DNA of 46,152 nucleotides from an uncultured Victivallales bacterium (GCA_944390795.1 CALXRI010000024.1:1-46152), one strand, 5' to 3'; shown: positions 8,334 through 18,311, counted from the stretch's first letter. Notes: a model not told the origin generated them from the letters alone. Made by a program: numbers and translations.

Positions 8334-8379
8334 CTGCGGCTTTCCCTGCATTCCCTCCCTCGCGGGAGGGTGCATCCGG

Positions 8380-10776
8380 TCATTCCGCGTAAATTACCGA
8401 GGGCCGCCAGATTCCGCCCGCTCCGTAGGAGTCGTGACCGTGCACGGCGATCACATTTTCCCCTTCCGGACGCCAGAGTTTCGTCACGTCCGCGGCAATG
8501 GATTTGTCCCAGTCGCTCAGAGGACGGCGCGAAGCGACCATTACGCCGTTGAAATAGATGTCTCCGCAGTCGTCAATGGAACCGATCCGGAGAATGATTT
8601 TCTTCCCTTCCGGCATCGGAGGAGCCTTGAAGCGGCAGCGGTACCAGAAGCTTCCGTTCAGAAACGCGTATCCCTGCGGCTCGAAGCAGTTCCACGTGGA
8701 AATGGACTGCCATCCCCGCGAATCGTCCAGCGCAACGGATTCATATTTCTCCTTCAGCCCGATTTCATCCGGATCGGCGCGGAATTTCCAGTTTTCCGGC
8801 AGAAAAAAGAGTCCTTCCGTCTTTTTCGGCACGGCGGCGCCGGCAAACGCCTCCCGGAGGCGCGTCTTTTCATCCTTCAGCTCCGGACGCCCCTTCGCCT
8901 TCGCCTTCGACAAGTCGCCGGAAGCGATCACCCGGCGCATGAATTCAAGGAGCGACGGAGAACAGGTTTCATCAAGATCGTTGTCCGCCCAGTATTTGAG
9001 ATAATCCGCAGAAAGCCGCCGGAAGAGCTCATCGCTTTCCTTCGTCCGCTCATTCAGATTCGTGCAGAGAGCGCGGTAAAGTTCCGCCGCGCGCGCCTGC
9101 ATCTCAAATGTCATGCGGAAGCGTTTGAGGCGCTCCAGTTCGACGCCGGTCACCTGATTGGCGGCATCGTCAAGCAGACGGCGGCCGCGCCGGATCAGAT
9201 TGTCCGGCAGCATCCGGTGCGTGGCTTCGATGCTTCCCAGCTCGATTCTGCTGAACTTGCGCAGTTTCGGGTTGTAGAAGTTCATCACGTCAAGAACCTG
9301 CTGGCCGGCAAGTCCGTAATAGACGCGGCAGAACTCCTCCAGATATTCATAGGGATTCCGTCTCCCGTTCCAGGCGAACTGCGCGAGGCTCCAGAGAATG
9401 GGCCATGCCTGTTCGTTGCGCTGCATCACCTCGACATGATAGCGTTTGTACCCGAGTTTCTCATACTGGACGGCGGCATCCAGAATGTTCAGGGGCTGCG
9501 GCGTCGTCTCATAGAGCAGATAGTCATAGTTCTGCATGTTCACCGCCCCCTGTTTCCGGATGGCGGAGATATCCTCGTAGAATGTGGTGTTGAACGGATA
9601 ATGCTTCCCCATGATAACGGCCTCGGTCCGGCAGGTGATCGGAACGATGTTGGGCTGAATCCGGACATCCGGCGGAGGCTGCCGCAGTCCGGAGCCGGAA
9701 TACGGCACAAAGAAGCTGATCGCCGCGTCCGGGCGTTTTTTCGCAATTTCCGAGGCGACGTAATTCATGAAGTTCCATACCAAACGGTCATTGGCGAACG
9801 GCCCGTCCCCGGCGATTTTCCGGCATTGCGGGCATTCGCAGAGCCCCAGGCAGTCCGCAAGGCTCAGATCGGCGCAGACGCCGGAGACCTCGTCCAGGTC
9901 TGTGACCCGTTTCTCCCGTTCCGCATCATATTTCGCATACCATGCGAGCACATGGTTCACGGCGGCCTCCCGGTTGCGCGGATCGGAGAAGCAGATCTGC
10001 CCGCCGGACCGGATCCGTTTCTGCACCCCGTTCACGGTGACAAGAGGGAAGCGTTCCGGATTCTTCTTCATGTCCACGCCGCGCAGCACGTTCACCTGGA
10101 GCCCGTGCCCCCCGCCCCGCCCCTCCACGGGAAAATTGAACAGATGGCCGGTGTGAATCGCACGGTGGAAATGGAGGCGGTTCCGGATCAGCCAGAGATC
10201 GTAATCCTGATGAATCCGTCCGGTCAGGCGGTTGAAATTTTTTGCATTGAAGTGCGCGTCATGCCAGGATCCGAGGTCCATCTCCCTGCCGATGAAGCGC
10301 GGAGAATGGCTTTTGCGGGAACGCCCGATGAGGATATCCTTCCGCTTCGGAATATGCGTCCCGACCGCGCCGGGCGTGAACCAGCGGCAGCCGAGCTGTT
10401 CCAGATACTGATAGACGCCGTAAAGCACCGCGGTCTCCGTGTTTCCCTGAATCCGCACCGTGCTCCCGCTCTCGATCAGGATGAAGGCCTGCGCGGACTG
10501 CTTTCCCTTCCAGAGTTTTTCCGGCCTCACTTCCAGATGAATGCCGGGCGCCCATTTCTGCACGGCGAAACAGACGGGCGGCGGCGTTCCGCACATCGCC
10601 TGAAGATGTTCCCGCAGCTCCTGCACGGCAAACAGGATCGGACCGCCGTTCCGGAGCGCGGGAAGATAAATCGCCCCTTGCGCTTCGCCGTCCTTGTACA
10701 GATACCCCGTATTGCGGAAGTGGGCGCACAGCGGCAGCGCCATCAGGCATGCGAACAGGATGCAGAACCTTTTCAT
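8380..10776 (-). CDS. Secreted DUF4838 protein with C-terminal beta-sandwich
   Basis: A 798-residue protein with signal peptide MKRFCILFACLMALPLCAH. The N-terminal part resembles the alpha-glucuronidase/GH20-type accessory domain (TETAVLYGVYQYLEQLGCRWFTP). The DUF4838 core follows, with the Cys cluster CECPQC near residue 330 that is shared with the DUF4838 protein at 23599. Residues from about 655 form a GH2-like sugar-binding beta-sandwich (NGSFWYRCRFKAP, DIYFNGVMV). A glycosidase role is likely by fold and context but no substrate is known. Last gene of a six-gene minus-strand operon; its start overlaps the esterase stop by 4 bases. Confidence 0.85.
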   Translation of the reverse strand: MKRFCILFACLMALPLCAHFRNTGYLYKDGEAQGAIYLPALRNGGPILFAVQELREHLQAMCGTPPPVCFAVQKWAPGIHLEVRPEKLWKGKQSAQAFILIESGSTVRIQGNTETAVLYGVYQYLEQLGCRWFTPGAVGTHIPKRKDILIGRSRKSHSPRFIGREMDLGSWHDAHFNAKNFNRLTGRIHQDYDLWLIRNRLHFHRAIHTGHLFNFPVEGRGGGHGLQVNVLRGVDMKKNPERFPLVTVNGVQKRIRSGGQICFSDPRNREAAVNHVLAWYAKYDAEREKRVTDLDEVSGVCADLSLADCLGLCECPQCRKIAGDGPFANDRLVWNFMNYVASEIAKKRPDAAISFFVPYSGSGLRQPPPDVRIQPNIVPITCRTEAVIMGKHYPFNTTFYEDISAIRKQGAVNMQNYDYLLYETTPQPLNILDAAVQYEKLGYKRYHVEVMQRNEQAWPILWSLAQFAWNGRRNPYEYLEEFCRVYYGLAGQQVLDVMNFYNPKLRKFSRIELGSIEATHRMLPDNLIRRGRRLLDDAANQVTGVELERLKRFRMTFEMQARAAELYRALCTNLNERTKESDELFRRLSADYLKYWADNDLDETCSPSLLEFMRRVIASGDLSKAKAKGRPELKDEKTRLREAFAGAAVPKKTEGLFFLPENWKFRADPDEIGLKEKYESVALDDSRGWQSISTWNCFEPQGYAFLNGSFWYRCRFKAPPMPEGKKIILRIGSIDDCGDIYFNGVMVASRRPLSDWDKSIAADVTKLWRPEGENVIAVHGHDSYGAGGIWRPSVIYAE

Positions 10777-12062
10777 TTTGCAAAATCCTTTTTCATGAAC
10801 GCTTCATTTTTCAAACTTCCCTCGCGGCTGACCATGTGGGAGGTCCCCTGCATCAGAAGCATCTCCTTCGGAGCGGTGATCCGGTTGTATACGGCGTAAA
10901 CCGAATGCGGGGGACAGACAATGTCGATCGCGCCGCAGTTCATATTGACGGGGACCTTGATCTTCGGCACGAAGTTGACGAGATCGAAATAGCCGCAGAT
11001 TCTCTTCCTCTCCGCATCCGGAAGCTGTTTTTCAAAACGCGCCATGACACTGTAGAGATTCGGCCAGCCTGGCGCACGGGCGGAAAAACGCCCGTTCTGA
11101 TCCCCGAAGGCGGGAATGGAGGCGGAAACCGCCGTAACCTTTCCGGAGAAGGCCGCGCACATCAGGGAAAGCGCGCCGCCCTGACTGCTCCCGGCAGCCA
11201 CCAGCGATCTGCCGTTCCAGTCAGGCCGCGCCGCCAGATAATCGACCGCGCGGCAGAGTCCGGGAACGACCCGCGCGAGATAATATTTTTCCGGGACGGC
11301 GGCATTCCTGGCCTGATAGGGACGCGGCTTGTCAATTTTCGCATATTCGCTCCGGAAAAACGTCTTGTCGGAAGGATCGATGCAGTGAATGTTCATCTGG
11401 AGCGTGATGACGCCGGGCTGGAACCGCGGCGCGGTGAACCCCGGACCCGCCCCGGGAATGCGGAGAACGGCGGGATATTTCGCCTGTGCGGAGCCGGACG
11501 GCACGCTCAGGAAGCCGTACATGCGCTCCTTTCCCAGCGCAAAGCTCAGGAGATATGCCGTATGCGTCTTCGGCACGCCCTGCGTCAGCGTCTTCAGCTG
11601 AAAATCCGGAGGAGTCTCCAGAGCGTTCCGGAACACTTTCTCCCAGAAGGCGTCGAAATCAGCCGGAGCGGCAACGTCCGCTGTCAGCTTCTCCGGCTCA
11701 AACGGCACGGTGTCCCGGCCGTAGACGTAAACGGTCTTTTTCCCCGGAGCCCGGTATGCCCAGGTGCGGCAGGTGAGAAATCCGCTTTTCCGCATGGACG
11801 CCGTGATTTCCCGGGGATTTCCCTCCGCCAGATCAAGCTCGATCTTTTTTGCCGGGATGCCGTTTTCCTGAATGGAAATCTCCAGCACGCCGTTTTTCAG
11901 CATCTTGCCGTCCTCCATCGCCTTCACGGTAAAACGGACCTCTTCGCCGGGCTTGCGGTTTTTCAGCGGATCCTGCGCATGCACCTCGGTCAGCGGTGCG
12001 GCATGCAGCGAAATCCCATACAGGAAAAGGGCGAAAAACATAACGCATCTGCAAATCGACAT
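10773..12062 (-). CDS. Secreted CE7-type acetyl esterase (AXE1/cephalosporin deacetylase family)
   Basis: A 429-residue exported alpha/beta-hydrolase. After the signal peptide (YGISLHAA) there is an N-terminal beta domain of about 110 residues, then the AXE1 fold. The nucleophile is S293 in GSSQGG, with D380 (CGAIDIVCPP) and H409 (GTSHM) completing the triad. CE7 enzymes remove acetyl groups from xylo-oligosaccharides and related glycans. AAGGAG 8 bases before the ATG supports the start. It overlaps the DUF4838 gene by ATGA, so deacetylation and backbone cleavage are probably coordinated. Confidence 0.9.
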   Translation of the reverse strand: MSICRCVMFFALFLYGISLHAAPLTEVHAQDPLKNRKPGEEVRFTVKAMEDGKMLKNGVLEISIQENGIPAKKIELDLAEGNPREITASMRKSGFLTCRTWAYRAPGKKTVYVYGRDTVPFEPEKLTADVAAPADFDAFWEKVFRNALETPPDFQLKTLTQGVPKTHTAYLLSFALGKERMYGFLSVPSGSAQAKYPAVLRIPGAGPGFTAPRFQPGVITLQMNIHCIDPSDKTFFRSEYAKIDKPRPYQARNAAVPEKYYLARVVPGLCRAVDYLAARPDWNGRSLVAAGSSQGGALSLMCAAFSGKVTAVSASIPAFGDQNGRFSARAPGWPNLYSVMARFEKQLPDAERKRICGYFDLVNFVPKIKVPVNMNCGAIDIVCPPHSVYAVYNRITAPKEMLLMQGTSHMVSREGSLKNEAFMKKDFAK

Positions 12063-12104
12063 ATTCCGATCTCCTTGTTTTCCGATCTTCTGCTCTGCAC
12101 AGGC

Positions 12105-12683
12105 TCATTCAACGGCGACGACGAAAAGATCATCCAGATCCAGCGCCTGGTGCACGCCGAAATTGACTGCGCCGCGGTCCTTCGGAATCGCCTGCGTCAG
12201 AAGCGGTTTTCCATCCACAGCAAGCTTCATCTCCTTTTCCAGGACATCAATGGAGCACGTGTGCCACTTTCCCGGTTCCAGCGGAACGGCGAAATCCACC
12301 TTTTTCGTGGTTTTTGTCCCATGGTTGAAGTAGGTGGCGTTTTTTGCCGTGAAATTGACTCCGCCGCCGCGGAAGGAGGTGCTGAAATGCAGCGTGCCGT
12401 CATAACGGAAGCGGAAGGAAAGGCGATAGTTTTTCCAGTCCTTCCCGCCATACTGGTAAAAGATGGTGCTGTGATTCAGGACGGCGTAGCTTTTCGCGGG
12501 GATTTTCATGTAGACGTTGCCGTCCGCCTCCTTCACGGCCTCCCCTTTCTGGACATAGGGGGGGCGTGCGCCGGGCGCCACAGCGGAAAAGTCATTTCCG
12601 AATAGCGGCTGGGGACGGGTTTCCGCCTCGGCCGCGCCGAGAGTTCCGCAGAGCGTCAGAACGGCAAGAGCAAATGTTTTCAT
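12105..12683 (-). CDS. Small secreted LamG-like beta-jelly-roll protein
   Basis: A 192-residue protein with a signal peptide (MKTFALAVLTLCGTLGAAEA). The rest reads as one concanavalin-like sandwich (WKNYRLSFRFRYDG, FSTSFRGGGVNF, GKWHTCSIDVLEKEMKLAVDGKPL), similar to LamG/DUF1080-type folds. It is probably a glycan-binding module or small hydrolase; no catalytic residues can be assigned. AGGAG lies 6 bases before the ATG. It lies between the giant protein and the esterase in the operon. Confidence 0.75.
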   Translation of the reverse strand: MKTFALAVLTLCGTLGAAEAETRPQPLFGNDFSAVAPGARPPYVQKGEAVKEADGNVYMKIPAKSYAVLNHSTIFYQYGGKDWKNYRLSFRFRYDGTLHFSTSFRGGGVNFTAKNATYFNHGTKTTKKVDFAVPLEPGKWHTCSIDVLEKEMKLAVDGKPLLTQAIPKDRGAVNFGVHQALDLDDLFVVAVE

Positions 12684-12715
12684 GTTCTTCTCCTTTTCTT
12701 GTTCTTATTGCAACA

Positions 12716-15700
12716 TTATTCGAATGCGACGAAATTGCGCAGACGGATTTTACAGTCTGCAACGGAAACCAGACGGTTCAGATCCGCCGCATGGCGGGGC
12801 ATCGCCACAGCCAGGCCCGCAACGCTGACAGGATAGACGGGAATGCCGTCGCCGTCCGCCTTCCATACGCCGCCGGAAGCATTCACCTCGCTCAGGCGGA
12901 CGCGGGAGGCCGATGTGAACGGGAACTGGATCGTTCCCCATCCGTCGAAATTGACATAGGAGAGCGCTCTTCCGTCACTTCCGTATCCCTCGCCGCTGGA
13001 AATGAACGTCTGCCCCCTGGAATCGATGAGAACGAAGAAAATGCGCGCCCATGAGGAGTTGCCGAAAACTTCAATCCCGAGACTGGACGGTTTTCCCTTC
13101 AGGGGAACGGGACGGCGGAAGGCGATATTGACATACTCCGCGACCGTCGGCGGAATCTTCTTTCCCGGGGGAGACGGAAGCAGCTCAAGCTCCAGACAAT
13201 CGCGGGAATCGCGGAGAACGAAACGGCCGGGCGTCCGCCAGGGAGAGGCGAGCCGTCCGTCCATGCCCTCCATCAGGAGGACGTTTGCGACCGAACGGAG
13301 CGGGTCGACGCTCTGCAACTTCTCCGGCGTCACGCGGGGAGGCGTTTCCCGCCGGACGATCCGGATCGTCTTCACTTTCCGCACGCTGCTCAGATAGAGC
13401 GGGAATTCCGAGATCCGCACGGAAACGCCGGCGCCTGTCCGGCGCACCGTCTCGCGCGCGCCGTAAAATCCGGTGATTTCCGCCCGCGGATCCCCGTCGA
13501 ATTCCACGGAGAGCTCGGCACTTCCGCGCGGAAGCCAGAGCGGATAGACGAAGCGTCCTCCCTCCCCCGCGAATTCCATGGCGTAAACCGTCAGGGACCC
13601 GGTCGGGACGCGGCGCACAAAGCGTGCTTTGTCCAGAACCTTTGTCATGGCCGCGGCCGCAACATAAACAGGTTTCGGATAAAGCAGCGGATAACGCCGG
13701 CACATGGCGCCGCCGCCCCACTGGGTGTTGAAATAGGAATCCTCCACGTCATACAGCGTCCCGAGGGGAACATTTCCGAAGCCGTAGGCATGGGCGAGGA
13801 GGGCGTCGCGCACACACCAGGCGGCTCGCTCCCCGCGCGTCAGTTCGCGGTCGATGTGGCCGACCCACTCGTAGCACGCCTCCACCGGCTGCGGATATCC
13901 GTGCATGCGTCCGATCTCCCGCAGGAACCATGCCCCGTGCGGTCCGCCGGATTCCAGAAACAGCTCGGGCAGGCAGAACCGCCCGACGGCTTCACTGCCG
14001 AGAAAATCGAACAGCTCCTTCGGGAATTTCATGCCGAGCATGGCGTCCGCAATGGCGGTCGAGGACGCGCTGTTTCCCATGACCAGCCTGATCTGCGGGA
14101 ACTTCTCCCGGAACATGCGCGCGACGGCGCAACCCGTTTCAAACAGCTTTTCCAGCGCCGCGCGGTTCCGCGCAGGAAGAGGCTGCGCGGTTCCGCCGTA
14201 CAGACGGGGCGGAACCGGACCGCCGTAACTTTCATGGAAGATCAGCGCACTTTTACAGGAGGGATATGCCGCGGTCGTTTTACGGACCTCCGCCTCGTAA
14301 AGTCTGATCTTCTCCGCGAGGGGAATCCGCTTGCGGATGATGTCATGGAACCACGGGATCTGCGTCAGCGTCAGCTTCCAGGGGGCGAGTCTCCGCTCGT
14401 CCGTATTGAGAAATGCGGCGGTAATGCGGCGGATTCCGGCCTTTTTCAGCATGGGACCCGCGACTGCGGGATCCGCCGTCCCGTTGTGATGCGGCCCGAA
14501 CCACCATCCGGAATAAGGGGATTCGAGCCCCGCCTCGCGCGTGTCCTTCCCGAGCTCCGCAAACGATGCACGGTGAAGAACCAGTTCCCGTCCGCGGGAA
14601 TCGAGCAGCGAGAGCGCAAGGTCGTAATGTCCTTCGGACGGCATGCGCAGGTCCAGCTCCTTCCGGACCGTCTCGCCGGCTTTCAGCTCCAGCGCAAAAG
14701 AGTTTTCCCGGATCGTTTTTCCGTCGACGGAGCCGATGAGCGCCTTCACCTGATATTTTCCCTCTTCGGCGGCAGTGACGCGGACCGGAGTGCGCCGCGG
14801 ATCGGCGTCCGCGAAAATCAAGCCCGGCACACTCTGTTCAAGCTCCATTTCGGCAGGTGCTGCCTCCAGGGCAACTCCGAACACAAGCGCACCGCTTTTT
14901 TCCGCTCCGGGCTTCCTGCTGAAATCCCAGAGGATCCCCGCCTTGCCGAGCGGTCCGAGAAGTTCAAAATCCAGATAAGGAGTTCCGAGCGAGCCAAGTT
15001 TTCCCTTTTTGACAAACAGATAATCCTGAATTTCCCCGACCGGCAGCCTCACCTCATACAGCGCGACATCGAGCGGCTTCCCCCCGACGGCGGCCTTTCC
15101 GACAATCCGCCGCGGAGCCTTTGACAGATCGATCGAGGCATCCGCCACGGCATCCCCGACGCCGCCGAGACGGTAGCGCGTCAGGCGGGCGGTCAGAATC
15201 GGAGATTTCGCCGGATCCGGATCCAGCGCCGCCAGAATATGCGCCTTCCAGTACTGGCGGGAGGGAACGCTGTAGAGAAAGGACTCCGGCATTCCGGAAA
15301 ACGCGCTTCTGGAAAGATAGGCGTCCAGCTCCTGCTGCGGACGGGTGAATTCCTTATGGCGCGCAATCCGGAGAAATGTCCCGTCCGCTTTCAGAAAATC
15401 CGGAAGTTTTTCCTGCAGTTTCAGTTCCGCGCGCTCCACCTGATTCTGCTTTCCGGTCTCAAGAGTGAGAAAACGCGGCTTTCCCGCGGCTTTCCCGGCG
15501 GCAAGAGTCCCCCGTCGCCCGTCCGCAGGCAGCCGCAGCATGATTTTTGCAAGTTTCCTTCCGGAGAAAACGCCGGCGAAACGCCCGTCCAGCCAGACCG
15601 ATGTTCCGGCATCCTCCGGCAGAAAACGGAGTTCCGTCTCCCGCTCCGAAGCCCCCGGCAGGGAGAGAAAGCCATCAATCCGTTCCGCGCGTTTTTCCGA

Positions 15701-16492
15701 ACCGTAAAAACGGCAGTCCGGCCGGATGAAATGCTTGATGTTCAGGCCTTCCGTGCGGAAATACGCGTCGGGAATCTCCCGGCGGCGCCAGAGGGTTTTC
15801 TTCTTCTCCTTCACCGGAACGGACGCATAATCGGACGCGGGAATGAACTGCAGGCGTTTTTCCGTGCCGTCCCGGAAGCTCAGATCCAGAGTGGCTCCGC
15901 CCCGCCCCGTCTGAAAGGAGACGACGGCCGTTCCCCCTTCCGGAACATCCAGCACATGCACCGGAAACTCCGCCACGGGATCCGAGACCGTGAACTTGCG
16001 CACCTCGACAGTCCCGTCAAGAATCATGCTCAGTTCCTCCGTCTCTCCGGAAAAAGGCAGGAAAGCGCCTTCATGCCAGATCTCTCCGTTCCGGATGAAA
16101 AGCGCGCTCCCGTTTCCGGAAGAGCGCAGGCGCGCCTGAAGCCACTGATCCGCGGGAAGCCCCTCGTAAAATCCGAGATCGCGCCAGAAGCGGTTCGGGT
16201 AGGCGGTGATTTTTCCCGTGGCTCCGAAAAAGACGCTCGGACGGCAGTAGCCCGGAAGAATCGTAAAGGACGCAGTCGCGCGTCCCGTCTCCCGTCCGCC
16301 CCGACGCTCCAGTCGGAGATTCCCCTTCCCTCCTTTCGGAAAACGGAATTCAAATTCCAGAGAGCGCGCGGAAGGAACGCTCCAGACTTTTTCCGCCTTT
16401 TTCCCGGTATGGGAGAACTCCATTGCAAAGGCGCCGCCCAGCAGCAGGCACTCCGCAAGAACAACCAGAAAACTCCTGCATGAAATCATCAT
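12716..16492 (-). CDS. Giant secreted protein, probable glycoside hydrolase of unknown family
   Basis: A 1258-residue protein with a signal peptide (LLLGGAFA). The first about 650 residues are beta-rich sandwich domains with LamG-like and GH2/Ig-like stretches. From about 655 to 1000 there is TIM-barrel character: SPYSGWWFGPHHNG, then AGIRRITAAF, IFHESYGG near residue 754, RLVMGNSASS near 806 and ACYEWVGH near 874. The acidic residues at barrel strand ends (HESYGG and YEW) are candidate catalytic pairs, an inference from the clan-A fold. The C-terminus (about 1050-1258) is another beta-sandwich ending in a possible CBM-like domain. I cannot assign a CAZy family. It is the central gene of the operon. 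Confidence 0.78.
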   Translation of the reverse strand: MMISCRSFLVVLAECLLLGGAFAMEFSHTGKKAEKVWSVPSARSLEFEFRFPKGGKGNLRLERRGGRETGRATASFTILPGYCRPSVFFGATGKITAYPNRFWRDLGFYEGLPADQWLQARLRSSGNGSALFIRNGEIWHEGAFLPFSGETEELSMILDGTVEVRKFTVSDPVAEFPVHVLDVPEGGTAVVSFQTGRGGATLDLSFRDGTEKRLQFIPASDYASVPVKEKKKTLWRRREIPDAYFRTEGLNIKHFIRPDCRFYGSEKRAERIDGFLSLPGASERETELRFLPEDAGTSVWLDGRFAGVFSGRKLAKIMLRLPADGRRGTLAAGKAAGKPRFLTLETGKQNQVERAELKLQEKLPDFLKADGTFLRIARHKEFTRPQQELDAYLSRSAFSGMPESFLYSVPSRQYWKAHILAALDPDPAKSPILTARLTRYRLGGVGDAVADASIDLSKAPRRIVGKAAVGGKPLDVALYEVRLPVGEIQDYLFVKKGKLGSLGTPYLDFELLGPLGKAGILWDFSRKPGAEKSGALVFGVALEAAPAEMELEQSVPGLIFADADPRRTPVRVTAAEEGKYQVKALIGSVDGKTIRENSFALELKAGETVRKELDLRMPSEGHYDLALSLLDSRGRELVLHRASFAELGKDTREAGLESPYSGWWFGPHHNGTADPAVAGPMLKKAGIRRITAAFLNTDERRLAPWKLTLTQIPWFHDIIRKRIPLAEKIRLYEAEVRKTTAAYPSCKSALIFHESYGGPVPPRLYGGTAQPLPARNRAALEKLFETGCAVARMFREKFPQIRLVMGNSASSTAIADAMLGMKFPKELFDFLGSEAVGRFCLPELFLESGGPHGAWFLREIGRMHGYPQPVEACYEWVGHIDRELTRGERAAWCVRDALLAHAYGFGNVPLGTLYDVEDSYFNTQWGGGAMCRRYPLLYPKPVYVAAAAMTKVLDKARFVRRVPTGSLTVYAMEFAGEGGRFVYPLWLPRGSAELSVEFDGDPRAEITGFYGARETVRRTGAGVSVRISEFPLYLSSVRKVKTIRIVRRETPPRVTPEKLQSVDPLRSVANVLLMEGMDGRLASPWRTPGRFVLRDSRDCLELELLPSPPGKKIPPTVAEYVNIAFRRPVPLKGKPSSLGIEVFGNSSWARIFFVLIDSRGQTFISSGEGYGSDGRALSYVNFDGWGTIQFPFTSASRVRLSEVNASGGVWKADGDGIPVYPVSVAGLAVAMPRHAADLNRLVSVADCKIRLRNFVAFE

Positions 16493-16506
16493 GTTCTTTT
16501 TCCTTA

Positions 16507-17244
16507 TTACAAATAAACCGTAAACAGTCCGAATTTCGGAGGCGAATCCTTCAACGCCTCCTGAAACGTGAAGGAGCGGACCGATCCGTCGACAAAACCG
16601 ATCACCGTCGTGCTCATATGATAAAATCCAACTCCCGCATTATCGGGAATGCCGTTTTCCGTCACCTTGTACCCGGATACGCGGATATATCCTGCAGCGC
16701 CGGTTCCGCAGCAAGCGACACGGCCGGTCTGCCCGGGCCGCTTCAGCATCCCGAGTTTCAAATGCTTCGGACTGACGACCGTTCCGGCGGAATTGCAGCC
16801 GGTGCCGTCAGGTCTTGCGTAATAATAACACCAGCCCTCGAAATTCAGGCCGGAATTCATCATGTAGGTGCCCTCCACGCCGTTCCATGAAGCGGTCTCG
16901 TAAATACGGCTTCCCGGACACCCCCAGAGGGTGTTCCGGCAGTTCAGCTTGTCAGACTCGTAATAGGTGATCAGCTTGACGCCGAGCCACGGATTGACAA
17001 TCTGCGACCATCTCTTTTTATTGAACTGCGAAGGAGGCGCGGCGACGCCGTTGTAATCGTCACAGTACATGGTGATTCCGAGGTTGATCTGCTTGACGTT
17101 GCCGGAACAGGCAATCCGGTATGCAATCTGCCGTGCTCTGCCGAGCGCGGGCAGAAGAAGACTGACCAGAATCGCAATGATCGCTATCACGATGAGAAGT
17201 TCGATCAATGTAAATGCTTTCATCCGCTTGTCATTTTTCATCAC
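16507..17244 (-). CDS. Prepilin-like protein with C-terminal H-X9-DG motif
   Basis: This 245-residue protein begins at a GTG that overlaps the regulator stop by 4 bases. The N-terminus carries a type IV prepilin/pseudopilin signal: [24 protein letters not shown], with Glu at position +5 of the mature form. The C-terminus has the H-X9-DG motif (H then nine residues then [11 protein letters not shown]). Such proteins occur in very large families in Lentisphaerota and Planctomycetota; their role is unknown but they are expected to be membrane or envelope anchored after peptidase processing. Here the gene sits inside a glycan-degradation operon, so an envelope-displayed binding function is possible. 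Confidence 0.9.
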   Translation of the reverse strand: MMKNDKRMKAFTLIELLIVIAIIAILVSLLLPALGRARQIAYRIACSGNVKQINLGITMYCDDYNGVAAPPSQFNKKRWSQIVNPWLGVKLITYYESDKLNCRNTLWGCPGSRIYETASWNGVEGTYMMNSGLNFEGWCYYYARPDGTGCNSAGTVVSPKHLKLGMLKRPGQTGRVACCGTGAAGYIRVSGYKVTENGIPDNAGVGFYHMSTTVIGFVDGSVRSFTFQEALKDSPPKFGLFTVYL

Positions 17245-18248
17245 AAACTCCTTTCCTCAATAAGATTCAGCAATTTCTCAACAGCCTTCACGGCGGACGC
17301 GGAATTCCCGAGATTCAGGCAGATCACCTGGTCGAAGATCCCGTTGTACAAACTTCCGGCGGGGGAATCGCTTCTCCGGTAGTTGCAGATCGTATAGGGA
17401 TGCGGTCCCTCCGGTTTCAGCATCCTGTATTTCCAGTATCCGGAACGGGCGTCGCCGTGAATGTACAGGACATCCGGATTCCGCTCCATCAGGGCGCAGC
17501 ATTCCGGATAGCCGTCCGAGTTGGTCGAAGCGATGAGTTCATCGGGAATGACTGCACCCGCCTCCGCGACGGCAAGGCGGAGAGCCTGAATGCTCTCCCT
17601 GTCCGCTTCATAGCTCGGATCCCCCATGAGCGCTGCGATCCGTTTTCCCCGGAACGGGCGGAAATATCCGGTCAGCTTCCGGAAGAGCTGATTCAGAAGA
17701 TCAACCCGGACCTGCGGATGTTCCGCGGAAATGGCGTAATTGCCGAGAACAACATAGGGCACATGAAACTGCCGCAGTTCCTGAAGAAGCGGTTCGTTCA
17801 CATCGCCGGACACCAGAAATCCGTCAAAATGCAGGTCGCGGCGGATCAGCTCCGTCACGTTCTCCCCGCTCCTGAAATTGTCCAGGAGAACCGCCTCGTA
17901 AAGATGTTCGTACGCGCAGTTGTAAACCGCCTGCATGACCGCGCCGTCCGCCATCGGATTGGTTCCGGGATATACGAAACCGATCCGGTAAAAACGCCCC
18001 GTTTTGAGCCCGGGATTGACAAAGACACCGCGCTTGGGCTCCGTATAAAGGTAATGGCGCGTGGCAAGCGCGCGGAACGCATAATGCACCACCCGGTAAC
18101 CGACGCCATACTCCGCGGCCAGTTTCCGGACGCTGGGCAGTTTGGCTCCCGGACGGTAGATCCCGTCATGAATCTTCCGGATGACATCCTCCACAACCGT
18201 CATGTAAAGCGGGTGCAGCTCTTTCGCGTTTTCAGGCTCGTCTGCCAT
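17241..18248 (-). CDS. GntR-type regulator with LacI-like sugar-sensor domain
   Basis: An N-terminal GntR winged helix ([37 protein letters not shown]) is joined to a periplasmic-binding-protein fold ([22 protein letters not shown] ... [11 protein letters not shown] ... [24 protein letters not shown]). This is the AraR-like architecture, in which a sugar releases the repressor from DNA. The frame extends to an ATG at 18263, but that codon is too close to its GGAG; ATG 18248 has GGAG 9 bases upstream. First gene of the six-gene operon, overlapping the prepilin gene by 4 bases. The two TTGTAACAA-like boxes in its promoter are likely its own operators. Confidence 0.9.
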   Translation of the reverse strand: MADEPENAKELHPLYMTVVEDVIRKIHDGIYRPGAKLPSVRKLAAEYGVGYRVVHYAFRALATRHYLYTEPKRGVFVNPGLKTGRFYRIGFVYPGTNPMADGAVMQAVYNCAYEHLYEAVLLDNFRSGENVTELIRRDLHFDGFLVSGDVNEPLLQELRQFHVPYVVLGNYAISAEHPQVRVDLLNQLFRKLTGYFRPFRGKRIAALMGDPSYEADRESIQALRLAVAEAGAVIPDELIASTNSDGYPECCALMERNPDVLYIHGDARSGYWKYRMLKPEGPHPYTICNYRRSDSPAGSLYNGIFDQVICLNLGNSASAVKAVEKLLNLIEERSL

Positions 18249-18269
18249 TCTCCAGGGCTCCATTCTCCG

Positions 18270-18311
18270 TTGTAACAGTTTTCAATATATCTTGTAACAA
18301 TTTAAATGCAA
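18270..18311 (-). promoter_or_regulatory. Promoter and twin operators of the GntR operon
   Basis: On the minus strand, -35 TTGCAT (18311-18306) and -10 TATATT (18289-18284) are separated by 16 bases. A perfect odd palindrome TTGTAACAA (18292-18300) lies in the spacer. A second copy with one mismatch, TTGTAACAG (18270-18278), lies near the start point 22 bases away. Position and spacing fit repression by the encoded regulator. Confidence 0.65.

Noticed and set aside
8434-10899. Long open frame (over 800 codons) opposite the DUF4838 gene
   Set aside because: It is antisense to a gene with signal peptide and clear domains; its translation is rich in Arg, Pro and His without any domain, as expected from the reverse strand of a GC-rich gene.
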